Of a DNA stretch of 64,000 nucleotides, positions 46,366 to 54,875 are shown piece by piece. Position 1 is the first letter of the stretch, and each line of letters starts with the position of its first letter. The stretch spans positions 1-64,000 of the forward strand of contig SCNT01000005.1 of NCBI GenBank assembly GCA_005503165.1. Reading direction: 5' to 3'. The notes beneath the pieces were generated by a model that did no database searches, was not told the DNA's origin, and saw only the letters and a list, made by a program, of their open reading frames with translations. This stretch comes from Sphingomonadaceae bacterium 3R27E2-A (GTDB lineage Bacteria > Pseudomonadota > Alphaproteobacteria > Sphingomonadales > Sphingomonadaceae). A program made the position numbers and the translations under genes.

Positions 46366-46593
46366 ATGAAAAAAGACATTCACCCCGACTATCACATGAT
46401 CACGGTCAAGATGACCGATGGCACCGAATATCAGACGCGCTCGACCTGGGGCAAAGAGGGCGACGTGATGACGCTCGAAATCGACCCCACCGCGCACCCG
46501 GCCTGGACCGGCGGCACCGGTCGCCTGCTCGACGCGGGCGGCCAGGTCGCGAAGTTCAACAAGCGCTTCGGTGGCCTCACCCTCAAGCGTTGA
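46366..46593 (+). CDS. rpmE: 50S ribosomal protein L31 (cysteine-free form)
   Basis: A 75-residue L31. The N-terminus '[20 protein letters not shown]' and the end '[13 protein letters not shown]' are typical. It has no cysteine, so it is the C-minus form that does not bind zinc. AGGAGCC precedes the ATG. It is convergent with glpK, with nine bases between the stop codons. Confidence 0.95.
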   Translation: MKKDIHPDYHMITVKMTDGTEYQTRSTWGKEGDVMTLEIDPTAHPAWTGGTGRLLDAGGQVAKFNKRFGGLTLKR

Positions 46594-46602
46594 TTCGGTT
46601 CC

Positions 46603-48075
46603 TCAGCCGAGGACCTTTGCAAGCGCGCTTTGCCACCCGGCAAGGCGCGTTTTGCGTTTCTGCGCGTCGAGCGCCGGCGTGAAGCGCGTCGCGGTGCCGC
46701 GCATCGCTTGCGCCGCGCTTGCGAGGTCGGGATAGAGCCCGGCCCCCGTCGCCGCCAGCATCGCCGCGCCCAGCGCGGTGCTCTCGACGAAGCCGGGCCG
46801 CTCGACCACCAGGTCCAGCATGTCGGCCAGGTCCTGCGCCATCCAGTCGTTCGCGGCCATGCCGCCGTCGATGCGGAGTTCGGCCCAGTCGACCCCGTCG
46901 GCAGCGAAGGCCGCTTTGAGATCGTGCGCCTGATAGGCCTGCGCCTCGAGCGCGGCGCGCGCGACATGCGCCTTGCTGCTGGCGAAGCTCAGCCCCGATA
47001 GCGCCGCGAGCGCGTCGGGCCGCCAGTGCGGCGCGCCAAGGCCCGCGAGGGCAGGGACCAGATAGACCCCGCCATTGTCCGCGACCGATCGCGCCAGCCC
47101 CTCGCTCTCGCCCGCGCTGGCGAGCAGCCCGAGCCCGTCGCGCAGCCATTTGATCAGGCTGCCCGCGACGAACACCGACCCTTCGAGCGCATAGCTGCGT
47201 TTGTCGCCTTCCTGCACCAGCACCGTCGCGAGCAGGCGGTTGGTCGAGACCGGGCGCGTCGTCCCGCTCGCCGACAGGATGAAGGCGCCGGTGCCGAAGG
47301 TGGCCTTGGTCTGGCCGGGCGCGAGGCACGCCTGGCCGATCGTCGCCGCTTGCTGGTCGCCCGCCATGCCCGATATCGGGATTGCACCGCCGAACAGCGC
47401 GCGATCGGTCTTGCCGACGGTCGCGGTACACCCCGCGATCTCGGGCAGCAGCGCCATCGGCACGCCGAGCAGGTCGCACAGCCCCGCGTCCCAGCCGCCC
47501 GCGCCGTCGATATCCATCAGCAGGGTCCGCGACGCATTGCTCGCGTCGCTGACATGCACGCCGCCGGTCAGGCGATAGACAAGATAGGATTCGATCGTCC
47601 CCACCGCGAGCCGGTCGCCCGCCTCGCGAAGCTGCGGCCAGTTCTTCAGCGCCCAGCCGATCTTGCTGCCGGAGAAATAGGGATCGAGCAGCAGCCCCGA
47701 TCTGGCCTGCACTGCGGCTTCGTGCCCCGCTTCCTTGAGGGCGGCGCAGTCGGCGGCGGTGCGCCGGTCCTGCCACACGATCGCGGGCGCCAGCGGCTCG
47801 CCGGTGGTCCGGTCCCAGAACACCACCGTCTCGCGCTGGTTGGTGATGCCGATCGCCGCGACGGCGTCGGCGCCGCCCGCCTGCGCGATCATATCGCGCG
47901 TGCAGGCGAGGGTAGCCTCCCAGATTTCGGCGGCGTCGTGCTCGACCAGCCCCGGGCCGGGATAATGCTGCCTGAACTCGCGCTGCGCGCTGCCGAGCGG
48001 GGCGCCGTCGGCCGCGAAAAGCATCGTACGGGTCGACGTCGTTCCCTCGTCGATGACGATGATCTTCTCCGGCAT
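46603..48075 (-). CDS. glpK: glycerol kinase
   Basis: A 490-residue FGGY-family kinase making glycerol 3-phosphate. Conserved are 'IVIDEGTTSTRTMLF' (start), 'GITNQRETVVFWDRTTGEPL', 'IVWQDRRTA', 'GMAGDQQAATIGQACLAPGQ', 'FGTGAF' and 'LRIDGGMAANDWMAQDLADM'. No glpF or glpD gene is adjacent, so glycerol uptake and oxidation are encoded elsewhere or absent. The start codon is 298 bases from the divergent RNA helicase gene. Confidence 0.94.
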   Translation of the reverse strand: MPEKIIVIDEGTTSTRTMLFAADGAPLGSAQREFRQHYPGPGLVEHDAAEIWEATLACTRDMIAQAGGADAVAAIGITNQRETVVFWDRTTGEPLAPAIVWQDRRTAADCAALKEAGHEAAVQARSGLLLDPYFSGSKIGWALKNWPQLREAGDRLAVGTIESYLVYRLTGGVHVSDASNASRTLLMDIDGAGGWDAGLCDLLGVPMALLPEIAGCTATVGKTDRALFGGAIPISGMAGDQQAATIGQACLAPGQTKATFGTGAFILSASGTTRPVSTNRLLATVLVQEGDKRSYALEGSVFVAGSLIKWLRDGLGLLASAGESEGLARSVADNGGVYLVPALAGLGAPHWRPDALAALSGLSFASSKAHVARAALEAQAYQAHDLKAAFAADGVDWAELRIDGGMAANDWMAQDLADMLDLVVERPGFVESTALGAAMLAATGAGLYPDLASAAQAMRGTATRFTPALDAQKRKTRLAGWQSALAKVLG

Positions 48076-48142
48076 GGCGTCCTCCCTCGGGTTAGATCAG
48101 CACGAACGGCACAGGGGAGCAATCCCGCGCCCAGCAATAATC

Positions 48143-48373
48143 TTGCAATTTCGCGCAACCCGTGCCATATGATGGTGCAGCGCAGCATGGCGGGCTTCCC
48201 CGCCGCAACCACCGGCAGCGTGATTTTCCCGCCCGCTTTCAGGCGCGGGACGAGCCGGACCGGCGCTTTGTCCCCAGAGGCACCCTTTCACGCGGGTCGT
48301 TTCGAACCCGCGGCCGTGCGCCGTCCGTTCGATGCGAACGGACGCTGTGCGCGTCGCCCATTGTGAGTATTTT
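48143..48373 (+). promoter_or_regulatory. promoter and long structured leader of the DEAD-box helicase gene
   Basis: A possible promoter TTGCAA (48143-48148) / TATGAT (48168-48173) with a long 19-base spacer would give a leader of about 190 bases. Shortly before the start codon lies a perfect ten-base stem CGTCCGTTCG-ATG-CGAACGGACG (48322-48344). Long structured leaders are known for cold-shock RNA helicase genes; autoregulation here is inference. No open reading frame of note occurs in 48076-48373. Confidence 0.45.
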
Positions 48374-49759
48374 ATGACGACTTTCAACGACTTTGGCCTG
48401 CACGCCGACATCAATCGCGCGCTTGCCGCCAAGGATTACACCACCCCGACCCCGATCCAGACGCAGGCGATACCGCCGCTGATGAAGGGCCGCGACCTGT
48501 GCGGTATCGCGCAGACCGGCACCGGCAAGACCGCGGGCTTTTCGCTGCCCTCAATTCACCACCTGATCACCTATCCGCACAAGACCAATCCGCGCAGCTG
48601 CCGGATGCTCGTGCTCGCGCCGACGCGCGAACTCGCGGCGCAGATCGCGCAGAGCTGCCGCGACTATGGCCGCTTCACCAAGCTCCGCGTCTCGACCGTG
48701 TTCGGCGGCGTGCCGATCAACAAGCAGATCCGCGACCTCGCGCAGGGCGTCGAAATCCTCGTCGCCACGCCGGGCCGCCTGCTCGACCTGATCGACCAGC
48801 GCGCGCTGCGACTCGACGATGTCGAAATCTTCGTCCTCGACGAGGCCGACCAGATGATGGACATGGGCTTCATCCACTCGCTCCGCCGCATCGCCAAGCT
48901 GCTGCCCTCGCGCCGCCAGAACCTCTTCTTCTCGGCGACCATGCCCAAGGAAATCGCGCACCTCGCCGAACAGTTCCTCGAGGATCCGGTGACCGTGTCG
49001 GTGACCCCGGCGGCGACGACGGTCGAAAAGATCAGCCAGTTCTCGACCTTCGTCGAGCAGAAGGAAAAGCAGGCGCTGCTCCATTCGGTCATCGCCAGCG
49101 AGGATATCGACCGCGCTTTGATCTTCACGCGCACCAAGCACGGCGCCGACCGCGTCGTGCGCCATCTGGCGGGCGCCGGGATCAAGGCGATGGCGATCCA
49201 TGGCAACAAGAGCCAGTCGCAGCGCACCCACGCGCTGCAGGCCTTCCGCTCGGGTGATATCAGGCTGCTCGTCGCGACCGACATCGCCGCGCGCGGCATC
49301 GACGTGTCGGGCGTGTCGCACGTGATCAACTTCGAGATCCCGAACGTCCCCGAACAATATGTCCACCGGATCGGCCGCACCGCGCGCGCCGGGGCAGAGG
49401 GCAAGGCGATCAGCTTCATCGCGCCCGACGAGCGTCCGTACATGCGCGACATCGAACGCGTCACCCGGTCGAAGTCCGAGCCGATGCCGCTGCCCGCGAA
49501 TTTCAACGAGCTGGTGCGCAACCTGCCCAAGCCGGCGCAGCCGCCGCGCGACACCGGCAGCAAGGGCCGCAATCCGCAACGCCAGCGCGAGGAAGCGCTC
49601 GCCGGGCGCGGCGAGGGCGGTCGCGGTAACGGCCAGCCGCGCGGTCCGCGTCGCGAATGCGCGGGGGCTGCCGACGGCCAGCCGCAGCGCAAGCGCCGCT
49701 TCCGCCCGCGCGGCGGCAAGGTCGGCGCGCACAAGGGGGCGGTCAAGCGCGTCGGTTGA
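48374..49759 (+). CDS. DEAD-box ATP-dependent RNA helicase (RhlE-like)
   Basis: A 461-residue RNA helicase. Motifs in order: Q 'PTPIQTQAIPP', I 'AQTGTGKTAGF', Ia 'PTRELAAQI', Ib 'TPGRLLDL', II 'VLDEADQMMD', III 'FFSATMP', V 'ATDIAARGIDV' and VI 'YVHRIGRTARAG'. The C-terminus (about 400-461) is a basic, Arg/Gly/Gln-rich tail typical of RNA contact regions. The start at ATG 48374 (MTTFNDFGLH) is the conserved one. Likely roles are ribosome assembly or mRNA decay at low temperature, as for RhlE-type proteins. Confidence 0.93.
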   Translation: MTTFNDFGLHADINRALAAKDYTTPTPIQTQAIPPLMKGRDLCGIAQTGTGKTAGFSLPSIHHLITYPHKTNPRSCRMLVLAPTRELAAQIAQSCRDYGRFTKLRVSTVFGGVPINKQIRDLAQGVEILVATPGRLLDLIDQRALRLDDVEIFVLDEADQMMDMGFIHSLRRIAKLLPSRRQNLFFSATMPKEIAHLAEQFLEDPVTVSVTPAATTVEKISQFSTFVEQKEKQALLHSVIASEDIDRALIFTRTKHGADRVVRHLAGAGIKAMAIHGNKSQSQRTHALQAFRSGDIRLLVATDIAARGIDVSGVSHVINFEIPNVPEQYVHRIGRTARAGAEGKAISFIAPDERPYMRDIERVTRSKSEPMPLPANFNELVRNLPKPAQPPRDTGSKGRNPQRQREEALAGRGEGGRGNGQPRGPRRECAGAADGQPQRKRRFRPRGGKVGAHKGAVKRVG

Positions 49760-49785
49760 CGCGCCCCGCCTCCGGTCCTTAGTGT

Positions 49786-49804
49786 CTCCCCAGGGTCTGG
49801 GGAG
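49786..49804 (+). promoter_or_regulatory. hairpin sequestering the ribosome site of the 49810 gene
   Basis: CTCCCCAG-GGT-CTGGGGAG is a perfect eight-base stem with a three-base loop. Its 3' arm contains GGGGAG, the Shine-Dalgarno sequence of the ATG at 49810. It may lower translation, act as a thermosensor, or serve as a terminator of the helicase gene ending at 49759. Confidence 0.5.
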
Positions 49805-49809
49805 GCACG

Positions 49810-50841
49810 ATGATCGACGACGACGAATATGAGCCGTTGCCGCCGCGTCCGATGATGCGGCGCAAGCGCGTGCTGATCCCGCTCGGGCTGCTGCTCGCGC
49901 TCGTCGCGGTCTTTCTGTGGCTGCGCACCCCCGACACCGACCGCGACGAGATGGTCGCCAAATATGGCGGTCCCGCGGCGAGCTTCGTCGCGGGCCCCGC
50001 CGGCCAGCGCATCCACTACCGCGACCAGGGCAGGCGCGAGGGCCCCGCGATCATCCTGCTCCACGGCTCGAACGCCAGCCTCCACACCTGGGAGCCGCTG
50101 GTCAGGCGGCTCGGCGCCGACTACCGCGTCGTCACGCTCGACCTTCCGGGCCACGGCCTCACCGGCGGCACCCCCGACAAGGATTATGGCGCCGACGGCA
50201 TGGGGGCGGCGGTCGACGTTGTCGCGGCGAAGCTCGGGCTCGACCGCTTCGTCCTCGGCGGCAATTCGATGGGCGGCTGGGTCGCGTGGCGCTATGCACT
50301 CGGCCACCCCGACCGGGTCGACGCGCTGTTGCTGCTCGACGCCAGCGGCATGCCGCTCCGCGAGGGCGAAAAGCGCCCCGAATCGAACATCGGCTTTCGC
50401 GTGCTTGAATATCCGCTCGGCCGCTGGCTCGCGACGCGGATCACCCCGCGCATGCTCGTCGAACAGTCGCTCCGCGGCTCGGTCGAGAAACAGGGCATCG
50501 TCGACGAGCCGATGATCGACCGTTATTGGGAACTGCTCCGCTTCCCCGGCAACCGCGAGGCGACGGTGCTCCGCGCGCGTCTGGACCGCGAGCCCGCAAT
50601 GGCGTCGCGGGTGGGCGAGATCAAGGCACCTACGCTCATCCTCTTCGGCAAAAAGGACAAGCTGATCAACGCGACCGCCGCGCAGACTTTCAATGAACGC
50701 ATCAAGGGGTCGGAAGTCGTGCTCCTGGACGGCATCGGCCATCTGCCGATGGAGGAAGCCCCCGACGCGACCGCCGCGGCAATCGCCGATTTCCTCAAGC
50801 GGCGGCTTGCGCCCGCGCCGGCTGGTCCAGAAACGAACTGA
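49810..50841 (+). CDS. membrane-anchored alpha/beta hydrolase
   Basis: A 343-residue protein with one N-terminal membrane anchor (about 20-40, 'VLIPLGLLLALVAVFLWLRT') followed by an alpha/beta hydrolase domain. The oxyanion region is 'IILLHGSNASLHTWEPL', the nucleophile elbow Ser is in 'LGGNSMGGWVAWRYAL', the acid Asp is near 'LFGKKDKLI' and the His is in 'LLDGIGHLPMEEAPD'. The substrate is unknown. Its last 47 bases overlap the end of a second, convergent hydrolase gene. Confidence 0.85.
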   Translation: MIDDDEYEPLPPRPMMRRKRVLIPLGLLLALVAVFLWLRTPDTDRDEMVAKYGGPAASFVAGPAGQRIHYRDQGRREGPAIILLHGSNASLHTWEPLVRRLGADYRVVTLDLPGHGLTGGTPDKDYGADGMGAAVDVVAAKLGLDRFVLGGNSMGGWVAWRYALGHPDRVDALLLLDASGMPLREGEKRPESNIGFRVLEYPLGRWLATRITPRMLVEQSLRGSVEKQGIVDEPMIDRYWELLRFPGNREATVLRARLDREPAMASRVGEIKAPTLILFGKKDKLINATAAQTFNERIKGSEVVLLDGIGHLPMEEAPDATAAAIADFLKRRLAPAPAGPETN

Positions 50842-51547
50842 TCCGCGTCGAAATCGCTGCCGCGTGGGTGAAGGGGAACAGATGCGATCCCGGCACCACC
50901 TCGAGCAGCGCGCCGTCGATCAGTTCGGCGATCGTCTGGCCGTGGCACGCGGGGACGACGCCGTCGTTCCGCCCCATCAGGATCAAGGTGGGCACGTCCT
51001 TCAGGTGCGGCAGCATCGGCGCGCTTGTCCATCCCGCCATCGCCATGCTCTGATAGGTGAGGCCCAGCGGCGTCGCAGTCGGCAGCTTGAGCCCGCTCGC
51101 GAGCATGTCGTCGTCGAGCAACGCGGCCCAGCCGATTCCCGGCGCCGCGACGCTCGGCGTCGTCGCCATCAGCACCAGCCGGCGTACGCGTCCCGGAAAC
51201 TGGACCGCAATCTGCTGCGCCAGCGCGCCACCCCAACTGAACCCGGCGAGGTCGAACTGTTGCTGGCCGAGGCGGCTCGCGATTTCCATCACTACCGCCG
51301 CCATCGTCGGCGCGCCATAGGGGATCAGCGCGTCGGGTGAACCGCCGACGCCGGGCATGTCGAGCGTCCACACTTCGCGTCCGACGATCTGTGCCAGCAA
51401 AGGCGCCGCCGCGCCGATATCGGCGCCGATGCCGTTGAGGAACAGCAGGGGCGTGCCCGGCGCGCCCGAACGCCAGCGCGCGACGCGCAGCGTCAGGCCA
51501 TAGACATGTTCGGTGCTGAGGGCGGGCTTGCCGCTGATCCTGCTCAT
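50795..51547 (-). CDS. alpha/beta hydrolase resembling intracellular PHA depolymerases
   Basis: A 250-residue hydrolase starting at ATG 51547 (MSRISGKPALSTEHVYGL). Marks are 'LLFLNGIGADIGAAAPLLAQ', 'VWTLDMPGVGGSPD', the nucleophile elbow 'LAGFSWGGALAQQIAVQFPG', the Asp in 'LILMGRNDGVVPA' and the His in 'EVVPGSHLFPFTHA'. The NGIGA and SWGGALAQQ wording recalls medium-chain polyhydroxyalkanoate depolymerases (PhaZ) and related esterases, but no PHA synthase or phasin is nearby, so I leave the substrate open. A small two-TM gene lies 50 bases upstream on the same strand. Confidence 0.8.
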   Translation of the reverse strand: MSRISGKPALSTEHVYGLTLRVARWRSGAPGTPLLFLNGIGADIGAAAPLLAQIVGREVWTLDMPGVGGSPDALIPYGAPTMAAVVMEIASRLGQQQFDLAGFSWGGALAQQIAVQFPGRVRRLVLMATTPSVAAPGIGWAALLDDDMLASGLKLPTATPLGLTYQSMAMAGWTSAPMLPHLKDVPTLILMGRNDGVVPACHGQTIAELIDGALLEVVPGSHLFPFTHAAAISTRISSFLDQPARAQAAA

Positions 51548-51597
51548 GGCCCGTGCCTTGGCAGCTTTTGGTGACGCGCGAAAGTCCGCTTGGGCGG

Positions 51598-51846
51598 TCA
51601 GGCGGGCTGTTTCGCCGCGGCCGCCTCGCTCTCGGCCCTTTCGTAGCGCAGGCAATCGAAGATTTTCGCGCCGGCGAGGAACACCGAGCCGCTGCACGCG
51701 AGCAGCAGCAGCTTGCCGCCGACCCCTGGATATGCGTCGATATAGATCATCCCGCGCGCGATCGCGCCGACGCCTAGCGCATAGATGATGAGGCAAGCCT
51801 CGAGTTTGGTTTTGATGACGAACAGGCGTCCGATCTTCTTCAGCAT
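51598..51846 (-). CDS. small two-TM membrane protein of unknown function
   Basis: An 82-residue protein from the ATG at 51846 (MLKKIGRLFVIKTKLEACLI); an ATG two codons upstream (51852) is equally possible. Two helices are visible: 'LEACLIIYALGVGAIARGMI' and 'GKLLLLACSGSVFLAGAKIF'. The C-terminus is charged (RYERAESEAAAAK). It is probably cotranscribed with the PhaZ-like hydrolase 50 bases downstream. The 266 bases upstream to 52112 hold AT-rich stretches that could carry its promoter, but I see no clear one. Confidence 0.6.
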   Translation of the reverse strand: MLKKIGRLFVIKTKLEACLIIYALGVGAIARGMIYIDAYPGVGGKLLLLACSGSVFLAGAKIFDCLRYERAESEAAAAKQPA

Positions 51847-52112
51847 CACCATTGTCCAGCAAGAGCCGTGCCAGTGGCGCAAATCGGAGATTCACGGCCG
51901 CGAGCTTATGGTAAACTGTAAATTAACTCGACAGCCGAGGGAAGGGGCGGCGCAATTTTCGCGCACCCGAAGACGGAAAGCGGCACCCCCGCATCGCTGC
52001 CGGAGTGCCGCTGACTGACGGCCCAGGGTCGCAGAAGGGCCGGCAGTTGCGGGCCTTATCGGTTCGCCGCCGGGCGGCCGCATCCTCCATATGAAGGATG
52101 GGTCGCGATTTT

Positions 52113-53195
52113 TCAGTGCGGCGTCGTCGCCGCGATCCGCGCGAGCAGCGACGCGAGGTCGGCCTGCCTCGTACACCCGGTCTTCTCGAGCACGCGGCTC
52201 AGCTGGCTGCGCACCGTGCTGATCGCGACATCGCCTGCCGCGGCTATGGCTTCGGGGGTTTCGCCGCCGGCGATCCCCATGGCCACGCGCGCCTCCGACG
52301 GGGTCAGGTCGAACAGCGAGCGCATCAGCGTCGCCGACGGCGCGCGGTCCGACGCCACCGGCACCAGCAACATCAGCGCGTAGCTATCGCCAAAGACGTC
52401 GTGCGCGCTGCGCCGCACCGGGACGATATGCGCGACCAGCTCGGGCTGCGTCGACGCGCCGCGGATCGGGAAGGATCGCACCGCGCTCTCGCCGCCCTGT
52501 GCCAGCCCCGCCAGCGCGCTGCTCAGGATGGCGTCGGCCTTTTTGTCGTTCAGCCGCAGCCGCCCCTTGGCGCCCCAGGTAATCTGTCCGGCGACGGCGT
52601 CGGCCAGGGCGCTCACTTCGGCCACTTCGCCCGCCTCGCTCAGCAGGAAGGCGGGCAGCTGCAGCGCCGCCAGTGCCTCGGTCGCCCCCTGCGCGCGCTT
52701 CAGCTGCAGCCGCGCGCTCACCAGCGCGCTGCGCGCCAGGTGCGGGCGAATGCCGTTCAATCGCGCGACATTCTCAGGCTCGATCGGCCCGCCGTCGAAG
52801 GCACGCTCGACGCTGAACACGATATTGTCGCCGGTGGGCACCTGCAGCCCGGTCCCCGCCGACCAGCCGAGCCCGCGCGGGCGAAAGAAGTCGCGGTACA
52901 CCGGATCGGCGCTCAATTGCTCCTCGCTCCAGAAATCATGTTCGACGAAGAAGGACGGCGCCTCCTGGCTCATGAGGCACACGCGGCGGCTGCATTTGCC
53001 GAACCAGCCGTCGTTGACATAGGCGTCGAAGGCGTCGGCGACGCTCTCCGAAGCGGTCCAGTGCAGCGCCTTGCGCGCGGAAAAGAGCAGCCCGCCGGTC
53101 GACTGCGCCAGCGCCGCGACCTCGTCGAGCACCGCAGGCCACGCCTCGGGCACGACAGAACATTCGTATATCCGGTCGATCAAATCGTCGTGCAT
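52113..53195 (-). CDS. LuxR-family transcriptional regulator, orphan
   Basis: A 360-residue protein whose C-terminal 65 residues form a LuxR-type helix-turn-helix: 'FDLTPSEARVAMGIAGGETP' followed by 'AIAAAGDVAISTVRSQLSRV' and 'LEKTGCTRQADL'. The N-terminal 280 residues look like a PAS/GAF-type sensor ('LLFSARKALHWTASESVADA', 'VPTGDNIVFSVERAFDGGPI'), with several Cys and Trp, but no known ligand signature such as that of acyl-homoserine lactones. No synthase or kinase gene is adjacent. It may control the carboxypeptidase gene lying 82 bases upstream, which is transcribed in the same direction. Confidence 0.82.
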   Translation of the reverse strand: MHDDLIDRIYECSVVPEAWPAVLDEVAALAQSTGGLLFSARKALHWTASESVADAFDAYVNDGWFGKCSRRVCLMSQEAPSFFVEHDFWSEEQLSADPVYRDFFRPRGLGWSAGTGLQVPTGDNIVFSVERAFDGGPIEPENVARLNGIRPHLARSALVSARLQLKRAQGATEALAALQLPAFLLSEAGEVAEVSALADAVAGQITWGAKGRLRLNDKKADAILSSALAGLAQGGESAVRSFPIRGASTQPELVAHIVPVRRSAHDVFGDSYALMLLVPVASDRAPSATLMRSLFDLTPSEARVAMGIAGGETPEAIAAAGDVAISTVRSQLSRVLEKTGCTRQADLASLLARIAATTPH

Positions 53196-53277
53196 GCAGG
53201 TCCCCCGCCGCGATCAGCGGTCATTGTCCGCGTATGCGAGCGAAATGCAAGGGGCGGAGGGGCTGCCCTGTCCCCGC

Positions 53278-54780
53278 TCACCGCCCCCGGATGAAGGCCC
53301 GCACATCCTCGGACAGTTTATGCCGGTCCTCGTCGCGGATATACATCATGTGGCCCGCGCCATAATAAGTATAATGGATACGGTCCTGCGGGATGCCGGT
53401 GCGCGACAGCGCATATTCGGCGGCGAAAAAGGGCGTCGCGAAATCATACCAGCCCTGCGCGACCAGCACCTTCAATCCCGAATTCTCGCGCAGCGCCTGC
53501 CCGATATAGGGCGCGACATTGAGGTACGCGTTGGTGTCGCGGCCACCGATGCGCCAGTCCCATTGCCCGCCGATGCCGCCGATCGACTGATATTCGCGGT
53601 CGGTCTTGAAACCCAGCCCGTCGCGGCTCCAGCTGTTGATCGCGGCCGTGTACGACGCGTCGATGCCATAGAAGCTCGGGTCGTTGTCGGGACCTTCGCC
53701 GGCATTGTCATAATCCTTGCCGGTGTAGCGGCTGTCGAGACGGCCGACGGTGAGGCCGCGATCGCGCAGCAATTCCTTGTAGAAGCGTTGCGGCGTGACG
53801 CGCAGGTCCGCCTGTTCGAGATAGGTTTCCGAAAGGCCGGTGAAGCGCGCTAGGTCGCGGCGGATCGCGGCGCGCTCCTCGCCCTGCAATTTCTGGCCCT
53901 TCAGCAGCGCCGAGGCATAGGGGCCGATCGCCCATTGCCGCGCTTCCTCGGCAAAGGCCTCGGGCGACGAGCCTTGCGCCTTGCCGTGATAGAGCGCGGT
54001 GACCGCCATCGAGGGCAGGTTGGTGATCGGCGACAGCTCGTTGCCCGGCGTGTCGGCGCCCGCCGCGAAATCGAGCACGGTCGAGATCAGGATGATGCCG
54101 TTGAGCGCGACGTCGTTGTAGGTGTCGTTCATCAACTCGTTGGCGACGGCGGCGGAACGGGTGGTGCCATAGCTTTCGCCACCCAGATATTTCGGGCTGT
54201 TCCAGCGACCATTGTCGTTGAGCCACAGGCGGATGACCTGCGCGACCAGTTTGGCATCTTGGGTGACCCCGTAATAATCCTTGGGGTCGGCCTTGCCGAT
54301 CAGGTGCGAGAAACCGGTGCCCGGCGGGTCGATGAACACGACGTCGGTGACGTCGAGCAGCGCGTCGGGATTGTCGACAATCGGATAGGGCGGCGCGCCA
54401 TCGTCGACGCCGGTGCCGGGGATCGCGACGCGCTTCGGCCCGAAGGCCCCCATCATCAGCCACACGGTGCCCGAGCCCGGGCCGCCGTTGAACAGGAAGG
54501 TCACCGGGCGGCTGGGGTCGCGCGGTTCCTTGACATAGGAGGTGGTGACGACCGCCACCTCGGGAACGCCGTCCTTGTTCCTGATGATCGTTTCACCGAT
54601 CGTCGCGGCGTAGTTGATCCGCTGCCCGCCGAAGGTGCCGCTGAGTTTGGTGGTGCGGACTTGCGGGGTGACGTCGGCGGGCTTTTCGGCCTTCGCCTTG
54701 TCATTCTGGTCCTCGGCATGGACGATGGCAGGTACCGCAGCGGCAAGCGCCAGGGCGATGAGCGACGGACCCGATTTCAT
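53278..54780 (-). CDS. exported S10 serine carboxypeptidase-like protein
   Basis: A 500-residue protein. The ATG at 54780 follows GGGGAGG; upstream in-frame sequence is not coding. The signal peptide is residues 1-22 (ending AIVHAED). The S10 fold is shown by 'VTFLFNGGPGSGTVWLMMG', the nucleophile in 'YLGGESYGTTRSAAVANELM', the Asp region in 'LVAQGWYDFATPFF' and the His in 'YYGAGHMMYIRDED'. Such bacterial S10 members are periplasmic or secreted carboxypeptidases, substrates mostly unknown. Confidence 0.87.
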   Translation of the reverse strand: MKSGPSLIALALAAAVPAIVHAEDQNDKAKAEKPADVTPQVRTTKLSGTFGGQRINYAATIGETIIRNKDGVPEVAVVTTSYVKEPRDPSRPVTFLFNGGPGSGTVWLMMGAFGPKRVAIPGTGVDDGAPPYPIVDNPDALLDVTDVVFIDPPGTGFSHLIGKADPKDYYGVTQDAKLVAQVIRLWLNDNGRWNSPKYLGGESYGTTRSAAVANELMNDTYNDVALNGIILISTVLDFAAGADTPGNELSPITNLPSMAVTALYHGKAQGSSPEAFAEEARQWAIGPYASALLKGQKLQGEERAAIRRDLARFTGLSETYLEQADLRVTPQRFYKELLRDRGLTVGRLDSRYTGKDYDNAGEGPDNDPSFYGIDASYTAAINSWSRDGLGFKTDREYQSIGGIGGQWDWRIGGRDTNAYLNVAPYIGQALRENSGLKVLVAQGWYDFATPFFAAEYALSRTGIPQDRIHYTYYGAGHMMYIRDEDRHKLSEDVRAFIRGR

Positions 54781-54875
54781 AACTGCCTCCCCGGTTGAGG
54801 CGCGGACGCTAATCGGCGCGCGGGGAGGGGGCAAGGCCGCTGGTCGGTCGGGGCGGGACTTTGGTCGAAGTGCGC

